The notes under the pieces were generated by a model. The model was not told the DNA's origin and ran no database searches. It saw only the letters and a list, made by a program, of their open reading frames with translations. Below, in pieces: positions 6,252 through 10,148 of a stretch of DNA of 10,148 nucleotides (its first letter is position 1; each line of letters opens with the position of its first letter). The position numbers were made by a program, and so were the translations under genes. This stretch comes from Nitrospira_G sp035457545 (GTDB lineage Bacteria; Nitrospirota; Nitrospiria; Nitrospirales; Nitrospiraceae). The DNA is taken from contig DATIBM010000357.1 of assembly GCA_035457545.1 (NCBI GenBank), positions 1 through 10,148 of the forward strand. Reading direction: 5' to 3'.

Positions 6252-7157
6252 ATGGCCTCTCCTTCTGCGGCAATTGCCTATGGCTCGCTGACCCTGGCGG
6301 CGGTGGTCTGGGGCGGTTCCATCGTCGGGCAGAAGTACGCGCTGGCCTCATTCTCCGCGGTGGAGATGTCGGTGCTCCGGGGCCTCGGCGCGCTCGCCAT
6401 CCTGATCCCGCTCTGGTGGCTGCAAGAGGGCCGGTCGCTCCGCTTTGCCGGTCGCGACCGCTGGCTGCTGGTGCTGTTGGGTCTAGCCGTCTTGGGCAAT
6501 CATCTGCTGACCCTCTTCGGGCTGCGCTACATCGGCGCGGCGGCGGCGGGGGTGATCATTGGGGCAAGCCCGGCCATCACGGCCCTGTTGTCCTCCTTGC
6601 TCATTCAGGATGTGCCCTTTCGAAAGGTTGCGGCTGGCAGCGCCCTGTCCTTTGCCGGGGTGGCGCTCGTGTCGGGAGGAGGCGGGGAGAACGCGACGGG
6701 CGACAATCCCTGGCTGGGCGGCACCTTGGTGTTGCTGGGATTGATAAGCTGGGCGCTCTATACGATCGGGAGCGGATCGGTCATGGATCGCCTGTCGCCC
6801 TTGACCATTAACTGGACCACCCTGCTCATCTCGATCGTTCTGCAGATCCCGTTGTTGTGGTCCGACCAGAAGGTGATGCAGGAGGGTTGGGCCGCGGTCT
6901 CTTCAGGCGGATGGGTGGCGCTCGGTTACCTGATCGTCTTTGCTACGGCGTTGGGGCAGCAAGCCTGGCTGTTCGGGGTCCAGGGAGTAGGCCCCTCCCG
7001 TGCCGGGGTCTTTGTGAACCTGATCCCTGTTTCCGCTTTGCTGCTGTCGGCCCTGATCCTGGGGGAATCGGTGGGGCCGAGGGAAGCCCTGGGAATTGTC
7101 CTGATCCTAGCCGGCGTGTGGCTCGTGGGCTATCAGACCAAGGAACCCTCCGCCTAG
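6252..7157 (+). CDS. EamA-family (DMT superfamily) membrane transporter
   Basis: 301 residues from this start. It is a ten-helix inner-membrane permease with two EamA repeats, a family that exports amino acids, metabolites or drugs; the substrate cannot be predicted. The first repeat opens with AYGSLTLAAVVWGGSIVGQKYAL and continues through VEMSVLRGLGALAILIPL and AGVIIGASPAITALLSSLL. The second opens with WLGGTLVLLGLISWALYTIGSG and ends PREALGIVLILAGVWLVGYQ. The hallmark 'P-x-x-x-x-L' stretches at the ends of each repeat are present (GASPAITALLSSLL; NLIPVSALLLSALILGE). An in-frame TTG at 6216 would add 12 residues but looks like a -35 box, so ATG 6252 is preferred. The TAG stop is part of the CTAG duplicated by the adjoining MITE, which leaves the protein unchanged. 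Confidence 0.93.
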   Translation: MASPSAAIAYGSLTLAAVVWGGSIVGQKYALASFSAVEMSVLRGLGALAILIPLWWLQEGRSLRFAGRDRWLLVLLGLAVLGNHLLTLFGLRYIGAAAAGVIIGASPAITALLSSLLIQDVPFRKVAAGSALSFAGVALVSGGGGENATGDNPWLGGTLVLLGLISWALYTIGSGSVMDRLSPLTINWTTLLISIVLQIPLLWSDQKVMQEGWAAVSSGGWVALGYLIVFATALGQQAWLFGVQGVGPSRAGVFVNLIPVSALLLSALILGESVGPREALGIVLILAGVWLVGYQTKEPSA

Positions 7158-7339
7158 GAGCCTGTCCGACATTGCCGTTCGTGACGAGGCGAAGGAGGTG
7201 CGGCAAGATGCGAGGCCGCAGGCTCGGAAAAATCGGAGGTGTATTCGCTGGAATACATTGATGATTTTTTCGGGTCGAGAACGACGCAGATGGCTGCAGA
7301 TCGTTCGCCGCAGTAGAAAGGTCAATGTCGGACAGGCTC
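7158..7339. mobile_element. MITE-like element, 182 bp, with 17-bp terminal inverted repeats and CTAG target duplication
   Basis: The left end GAGCCTGTCCGACATTG (7158-7174) is the exact reverse complement of the right end (7323-7339). CTAG flanks both sides (7154-7157 and 7340-7343), fitting the YTAR 4-base duplication made by IS5-type transposases. There is no room for a transposase, so it is non-autonomous. Inside, AAAAATC (7228-7234) can pair with GATTTTT (7263-7269) around a perfect 7-base hairpin, TGTATTC-gctg-GAATACA (7240-7257), and the outer thirds are imperfectly complementary, so the whole element may fold into one long hairpin. Because CTAG is itself a palindrome, the exact boundary between TIR and duplication is ambiguous. 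The IS5 assignment rests on the target pattern only. Confidence 0.82.
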
Positions 7340-7404
7340 CTAGCTTTCCACCGTTTCATTCTTCATTCCGCTGCCGGTCTGTGGCCGGACCGGTCAGACC
7401 CGCC

Positions 7405-7413
7405 TGCTATACT
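7405..7413 (+). promoter_or_regulatory. Extended -10 promoter of the small secreted protein gene
   Basis: TGCTATACT (7405-7413) is a TGn extended -10 with TATACT (5 of 6). No good -35 lies upstream, as is common for extended -10 promoters. The start would be near 7420, about 25 bases before the ATG at 7445, and lies outside the MITE. Confidence 0.45.
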
Positions 7414-7444
7414 TCCTCCCATGACGGCGTATGCGGGAGGACGT

Positions 7445-7732
7445 ATGGACAGGAAAACCATGCTGGTAACAGGGTTCATGGCAGGGTTCGTCCTGGTCGC
7501 CGGCCTGCCGAACAGTCTCTGGGCGAAGGGTCAGCCGGTGGACCGGCATGACTGTCACCGGGTCAAGAGCGGCTATGTCTGTGACAAGGGGCCGCTTGCC
7601 GGCCGATCCTTCGCCTCACGCCAGGCGATGATCAATGCCTTGCGCAAGGATAGCGTTCCCGCCAATGTCCAACCGGTGCGGGACCAGCCCTCGGTCAAGA
7701 AGAAACCGTCGAAAGCCAACGCTTCACGGTAG
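7445..7732 (+). CDS. Small secreted hypothetical protein with a two-cysteine motif
   Basis: 95 residues. MDRKTMLVTGFMAGFVLVAGLPNSLWA is a classic Sec signal peptide with likely cleavage after residue 27, so the mature protein of about 68 residues is periplasmic or exported. The core HDCHRVKSGYVCDKGPLAGRSFASRQAM has two cysteines that may form a disulfide, followed by an alanine-arginine helix and a basic, probably disordered tail (VKKKPSKANASR). I do not recognise a function. GGGAGG (7435-7440) is 4 bases before this ATG and an extended -10 promoter lies just upstream. An in-frame ATG at 7325 inside the MITE would add 40 residues, but these are unlike a coding sequence and would bury the signal peptide. 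Confidence 0.75.
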   Translation: MDRKTMLVTGFMAGFVLVAGLPNSLWAKGQPVDRHDCHRVKSGYVCDKGPLAGRSFASRQAMINALRKDSVPANVQPVRDQPSVKKKPSKANASR

Positions 7733-7882
7733 CATTCCTCCCCTTCAATTCTTCCCTTCTCGTTGAGCAGGCCAGCCGCCTTGCGTCCGTCGAACGGCGT
7801 GGTGCCGGACGGCCGCTCGCTTTGTGCCTCGCCACGCCGCGCAAGTCTGCGCTATCATGGCATGTCTTAACGAGGAGACCTC

Positions 7883-8281
7883 ATGATTGAACAACGGATC
7901 GAAGAAGTGGCGCGCGTCAACCAGGCGTTTTACGAGGCCTTCGAGAGCCTCGACATCACGCAGATGGACAGGATCTGGCTCCAGCAGGACTATGTCACCT
8001 GCATCCACCCGGGCTGGGGACTCCGGTCCGGCTGGCCGGCGGTGCGGGATTCATGGGTGCTGATTTTCAACCATACCTTCGACATGAAGTTCGAGCTGAC
8101 CGATGTCGAGGTCCAGGTCGCCGGCGATGTGGCCTGGGTGATTTGCACGGAGAACCTGACGACCAAGCAGGATGATACGACCGTCCAGACCCGCATCCTC
8201 GCGACCAATCTGTTCGAGCGGGTGGGGGACGAATGGTTGATGATCCACCATCACGGCAGCCCGATCATGGGGGGAGGGTGA
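7883..8281 (+). CDS. NTF2/SnoaL-like domain protein
   Basis: 132 residues, one complete cone-shaped alpha+beta NTF2-like domain (SnoaL_3 type). Such proteins are small-molecule binding or isomerase/hydratase-like folds of varied and often unknown role; no function can be assigned. Helix 1 is IEEVARVNQAFYEAFESLDI, then MDRIWLQQDYVTCIHPGWGLRSGWPAVRDSW (about 30-60), then the strands FELTDVEVQVAGDVAWVICTENLTTKQ and TRILATNLFERVGDEWLMIHHHGSP. GAGGAG (7872-7877) sits 5 bases before the ATG. The 3' part of the gene and the following 160 bases recur downstream as a diverged, broken copy (9497-9896), which suggests an ancient tandem duplication. No signal peptide; cytoplasmic. Confidence 0.9.
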   Translation: MIEQRIEEVARVNQAFYEAFESLDITQMDRIWLQQDYVTCIHPGWGLRSGWPAVRDSWVLIFNHTFDMKFELTDVEVQVAGDVAWVICTENLTTKQDDTTVQTRILATNLFERVGDEWLMIHHHGSPIMGGG

Positions 8282-8306
8282 GGGAGGGGCAGGCTTATGC
8301 CCTCCC
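8282..8306 (+). terminator. Hairpin directly after the NTF2-like gene, possible terminator
   Basis: GGGAGGGGCA (8282-8291) pairs with TGCCCTCCC (8298-8306) with one bulged base and a 6-base loop, starting right after the TGA stop. No T-run follows, so intrinsic termination is uncertain. The downstream repeat copy has largely lost this pairing. Confidence 0.35.
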
Positions 8307-8467
8307 GTGCTCGCAGAGGCCGCAGGAAGTAAGGGGTAGAAGGACACTCATGCCGATACCTTGCTCCCAGAGCCCGCGCGCGGGGCAGCACGCTCACTCA
8401 ATGGCCGCAGTGGGACCAGCACGAGTGTCCTTCCGATAAATAGGGACGACGAGCAAGCTCGGAAGGA
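8307..8467 (+). repeat. Non-coding repeat copy 1, with a 95-base hairpin
   Basis: Conserved with 9741-9894. Its core is an inverted repeat: GAAGGACACTC (8339-8349) pairs perfectly with GAGTGTCCTTC (8423-8433), with further partial pairing inward (TGC with GCA), and encloses a perfect 12-base palindrome CCCGCGCGCGGG (8373-8384). About 17 bases after the stem comes GAGCAAGCTCGGAAGGAACG (8451-8470), which carries a Shine-Dalgarno-like GGAAGGA. The function is unknown. It could be a structured RNA, a recombination site or the relic of a mobile element. Confidence 0.7.
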
Positions 8468-8598
8468 ACGTTATGTTTGGAATATGCTCGTGCAACGCGC
8501 GGCTCCAGAAGGAGCCGGGGGGCCCGTTGTTCTTCCCATGCAACGGGTCAGGATGTACGCAGTTCAGACCCTACCAGTTACCTGCCGAACGAATATCA
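8468..8598. other. Gene-free stretch with two consecutive perfect hairpins
   Basis: CGGCTCC-agaa-GGAGCCG (8500-8517) and, 5 bases later, CCCGTTG (8523-8529) with CAACGGG (8541-8547) around an 11-base loop. Both stems are perfect 7-mers rich in GC. The region is bounded on both sides by the AAGCTTGGAAGGA-type repeat, at 8451-8467 and 8601-8617. An open frame starting at 8473 has a well-placed GGAAGGA but reads through the repeats and looks non-coding. A small structured RNA is possible; no promoter was identified. Confidence 0.4.
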
Positions 8599-8701
8599 AT
8601 GAGCAAGCTTGGAAGGAGCACATTAGAGTTATTCAAAGGCCGCAGTGGGACGAGCATGAGTGTCCTTCCGATAGACCAGATCCGGCGTCATCAAGCTTGG
8701 G
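8599..8701 (+). repeat. Partial repeat copy (right half of the hairpin element)
   Basis: GAGCAAGCTTGGAAGGAGC (8601-8619) matches the SD-like tail of copy 1. After 18 unrelated bases comes GGCCGCAGTGGGAC (8638-8651) and GAGTGTCCTTCCG (8658-8670), the right arm of the hairpin, followed by ATCAAGCTTGG. The left arm is absent, so this copy cannot fold as the others do. The remaining bases up to the antitoxin promoter at 8788 show nothing I can name. Confidence 0.65.
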
Positions 8702-8787
8702 TGATAAAGACAACAGCGCAAAGACAGGCGCTCGTGAATGACTCATCCGCGCATAACGACGCGGTCGAGCAGGCCGCAGGTTGCCGC

Positions 8788-8816
8788 TTGAACGCCTGGA
8801 CATCCGCGGTTATACT
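8788..8816 (+). promoter_or_regulatory. Sigma70-type promoter of the toxin-antitoxin operon, leaderless geometry
   Basis: TTGAAC (8788-8793), a 17-base spacer and TATACT (8811-8816) are close to consensus at optimal spacing. Seven bases on from the -10 is position 8823, the A of the antitoxin ATG. No ribosome binding site precedes that ATG, consistent with a leaderless transcript. The antitoxin would be expected to repress this promoter. Confidence 0.6.
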
Positions 8817-8822
8817 TTTGGT

Positions 8823-9059
8823 ATGAAGACGGCAGTTTCGATTCCGGACGAGGTTTTCACCAAGGTCGAACGGCTCGCCCGGCGTGTAAGGAAATCTCGC
8901 AGCGAGGTGTTCAGTGCTGCTCTTCGCGAGTATGTGGCGCGTCACGCGCCTGACGAGGTGACTGACGCGATGGACCGTGTCTGCGAGCAGGTGCAAGACC
9001 AAGCCGATCCATTCCTCCGCACAGCGGGCCGCCGCGTCCTGGAGGGCACCGAGTGGTGA
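8823..9059 (+). CDS. Ribbon-helix-helix antitoxin of a MazEF-type module
   Basis: 78 residues. The N-terminal MKTAVSIPDEVFTKVERLARRVRKSRSEVFSAALREYVARH (1-41) is a CopG/MetJ-type ribbon-helix-helix DNA-binding domain: the TAVSIPD strand contacts DNA, followed by two helices. The acidic, flexible C-terminal half ending RVLEGTEW is the usual toxin-wrapping tail of antitoxins paired with MazF. The protein would dimerise, repress its own promoter and neutralise the ribonuclease encoded next. Its coding sequence overlaps the toxin start by 7 bases, typical of coupled translation. Upstream in-frame TTG codons exist but ATG 8823 matches the family start and the promoter position. Confidence 0.9.
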   Translation: MKTAVSIPDEVFTKVERLARRVRKSRSEVFSAALREYVARHAPDEVTDAMDRVCEQVQDQADPFLRTAGRRVLEGTEW

Positions 9060-9397
9060 TCTCGCAGGGCGAGGTGTGGTGGGCCGACCTCCCTTCGCCC
9101 GCCGGATCAGGCCCGGGGTTTCGGCGGCCGGTCGTTGTCGTCCAGGGTGATGCCCTGAACCGAAGCCGGCTCGCTACAGTGGTTTGTGTGCCGTTGACCA
9201 GTAACGTGCAATGGGCTGACGCACCCGGCAATGTCCTCTTGACCACGCGCCTGACCCGGCTCCCCAAGGACTCGGTCGCGAATGTCTCGCAGATTGTTGC
9301 GCTCGGTAAGGCTCTGCTTAGCGAGCGCGTGAGCAAGCTTTCGCGGGCGAAGGTCGAACTTCTGCTCGCTGGCATTGACGTCGTGCTTGGAAGGTAA
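9053..9397 (+). CDS. mazF: MazF/PemK-family endoribonuclease toxin
   Basis: 114 residues, standard length for MazF toxins, which cleave mRNA at short sequence motifs to stall growth when the antitoxin is degraded. The family signature is complete: GEVWWADLP (6-14), GPGFRRPVVVVQ (20-31) with the active-site arginine region R24/R25, TVVCVPLTSN (42-51) with the catalytic threonine/serine pair, and LPKDSVANVSQIVAL (70-84). No inactivating change is seen, so it is likely active. The start is GTG; GTG at 9053 and 9056 are adjacent, and GGAGGG (9041-9046) fits the first. It overlaps the antitoxin stop. The cleavage sequence cannot be predicted by eye. Confidence 0.94.
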   Translation: MVISQGEVWWADLPSPAGSGPGFRRPVVVVQGDALNRSRLATVVCVPLTSNVQWADAPGNVLLTTRLTRLPKDSVANVSQIVALGKALLSERVSKLSRAKVELLLAGIDVVLGR

Positions 9398-9496
9398 ACG
9401 GCACACGGCTCCTCTCCGTGACAGACGGATTTTCTCCTCATGTGTACAAAAGAAACTCATACGACCTCGAACGGGATGGGCAAGAAAAATGAAAAG

Positions 9497-9730
9497 GTAC
9501 CGGGAGTCTTTTTCTGGAGCACACCTTCGAGGTGAACTTCGAACTGACCGATGTCGAGGTTCAGGTGGCCGGCGATGTGGCCTGGGTGATTTGCACGGAG
9601 AACCTGACGACGAAGCAGGACGACACCACCGTGCAGACCCGCATCCTCGAGACCAATTTGTTTGAGCGGGTGGGGGATAAGTGGTTGATCATCCACCCAT
9701 CACGGCAGCCCGGTGATGGGTGGCGGGTGA
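9497..9730 (+). pseudogene. Truncated, frameshifted copy of the NTF2/SnoaL-like gene
   Basis: From about 9526 to 9730 this matches the last two-thirds of the intact gene at 7883-8281. By eye there are about 18 differences in 174 bases, mostly at third codon positions. The first ~60 codons are missing; similarity fades out near 9497 with a short internal gap. One extra C in the run 9696-9698 breaks the frame. Without it the reading frame ends HHHGSPVMGGG followed by TGA (9728-9730), exactly as in the intact gene (HHHGSPIMGGG). There is no start codon or ribosome binding site in context, so it is a decayed paralogue. The 100 bases before it (9398-9496) hold nothing recognisable. Confidence 0.85.
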
Positions 9731-9731
9731 T

Positions 9732-9896
9732 CAGGCTCATGCCCTCACGTGCTCGCAGAGGTGGAAGGACACTCATGCCGATCCTTTGCTCCCAAAGCCC
9801 GCGCGCGGGGAAGCACGCTCGCTCGATGGCCGCAGTAGGACCAGCACGAGTGTCCTTCCGGTAGATAGAAATGAGTACCAAGCTTAGAAGGAACGC
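9732..9896 (+). repeat. Non-coding repeat copy 2, with a 95-base hairpin
   Basis: Matches copy 1 (8291-8467) and likewise follows directly on an NTF2-like gene end. GGAAGGACACTC (9763-9774) pairs perfectly with GAGTGTCCTTCC (9848-9859), and the inner palindrome CCCGCGCGCGGG (9798-9809) is unchanged. Several single-base differences lie in the loop and inner stem. The SD-like tail reads CCAAGCTTAGAAGGAACG (9879-9896). A 17-base insertion present in copy 1 (8322-8338) is absent here. From 9897 to the IS end nothing further is recognised. Confidence 0.7.
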
Positions 9897-9953
9897 AGGA
9901 CCTCGTTGGACACGAGCAGTGGGAGCCTACATGGCCGTTTCTCCAGAATGGGA

Positions 9954-10148
9954 TGGGTAGAGGGGGCTCCGGAAATTCGGACAGTGTGGTAAGTGGTAGC
10001 CTGGCTTCACCACCGCCACCGCGAGGTGGCCGACGAGAGGAGCGAGGCGATGAAGAGAACGAGACGAAATCATGGAGCGACCTTCAAGGCCCAGGTGGCG
10101 TTGGCCGCCGTCAAAGGCGACAAGACGCTCGCCGAATTGGCTGAGCAG
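9954..10148 (+). mobile_element. Left end of an IS3-family insertion sequence (cut by window edge)
   Basis: The partial OrfA at 10050 identifies the family. IS3 elements begin with TG; the TGGG at 9954 followed by GGGGGCTCCGGAAATTCGGAC (within 9962-9982) is a plausible left inverted repeat, but the right end lies outside the window, so the boundary is approximate (9945-9965). It lies about 55 bases beyond repeat copy 2. Confidence 0.6.
10050..10148 (+). CDS. IS3-family transposase OrfA (N-terminal 33 residues)
   Basis: The visible residues MKRTRRNHGATFKAQVALAAVKGDKTLAELAEQ match the start of IS3-group OrfA proteins, in which an FKAQVALAA-x-x-G-x-KTLAELA block forms the first helices of a helix-turn-helix that binds the element's ends. 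The normal product is about 90-100 residues, joined to OrfB (DDE integrase) by -1 frameshifting; both continue past the window. AGGAG (10037-10041) is 8 bases before the ATG. Nothing visible suggests inactivation. Confidence 0.9.
   Translation, partial: MKRTRRNHGATFKAQVALAAVKGDKTLAELAEQ

Noticed and set aside
7733..7882. Promoter for the NTF2-like gene at TATCAT (7853-7858) and a CGTCCG/CGGACG stem near 7785-7810
   Set aside because: No -35 at suitable spacing and no TGn extension; the 6-base stem has a long loop and no T-run, so neither is convincing.
8473..8826. Open reading frame of 117 codons with a well-placed GGAAGGA and several cysteines
   Set aside because: It runs through two hairpins and a partial repeat copy and into the antitoxin promoter, with no recognisable domain; the SD-like motif is part of the repeat.
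8071..9730. Template and variable repeats of a diversity-generating retroelement
   Set aside because: Differences between the copies are spread over third codon positions and are not concentrated at adenines; no reverse transcriptase is present.
8282..9896. Integron gene-cassette array with attC sites (small genes, toxin-antitoxin pair, palindromic repeats)
   Set aside because: The repeats lack the RYYYAAC and GTTRRRY core sites at their ends, the inner palindrome is unlike attC loops, and no integrase is visible. The resemblance is in layout only.
1..10148. tRNA, rRNA or CRISPR array
   Set aside because: No cloverleaf with a TTCGANTC arm, no rRNA-like stretch and no regularly spaced short direct repeats were found on either strand.

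Overview
The window looks like a GC-rich, free-living bacterial chromosome. The gene families and style suggest a Nitrospira-like (Nitrospirota) organism, but that is an inference from general resemblance. There is no rRNA, tRNA or other marker gene to confirm it. I see no CRISPR array and no phage structural gene.

Left part (1-3344): an iron block on the minus strand, read right to left. It comprises a Fur-family regulator (2118-2567), a periplasmic ferric-iron binding protein (1005-2084) and an ABC permease (1-989, running off the left edge). The spacing is tight (33 and 15 bases), as expected for one operon with its own likely regulator as first gene. A small protein with a Panacea/SocA-like look (2781-3344) points the other way from its own strong sigma70-type promoter.

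Middle part (3437-7157): housekeeping and accessory genes in alternating orientation. They are an M32 metallocarboxypeptidase (minus), a class I O-methyltransferase (plus), a small lipoprotein (minus) and an EamA/DMT transporter (plus). The lipoprotein and the transporter diverge from an intergenic region with two outward-facing TTGACG -35 boxes set in a perfect inverted repeat around inner palindromes.

Right part (7158-10148): an accessory, repeat-rich stretch. A 182-bp MITE-like element with 17-bp perfect terminal inverted repeats and CTAG target duplications sits exactly at the transporter's stop codon. A small secreted protein and an NTF2/SnoaL-like gene follow. A MazEF-type toxin-antitoxin pair (8823-9397) is then bracketed by two diverged copies of the same block: the 3' part of the NTF2-like gene plus about 160 bases of conserved non-coding sequence with a roughly 95-base hairpin. 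The left copy has an intact gene; the right copy is 5'-truncated and frameshifted. A third, half copy of the hairpin lies between. The window ends in the left end of an IS3-family insertion sequence.

The most interesting signals are the repeated hairpin elements tied to the NTF2-like gene and the toxin-antitoxin pair, the MITE at a stop codon, and several promoters placed so that transcripts would begin at or within a few bases of the start codon (antitoxin, fur, possibly the transporter).
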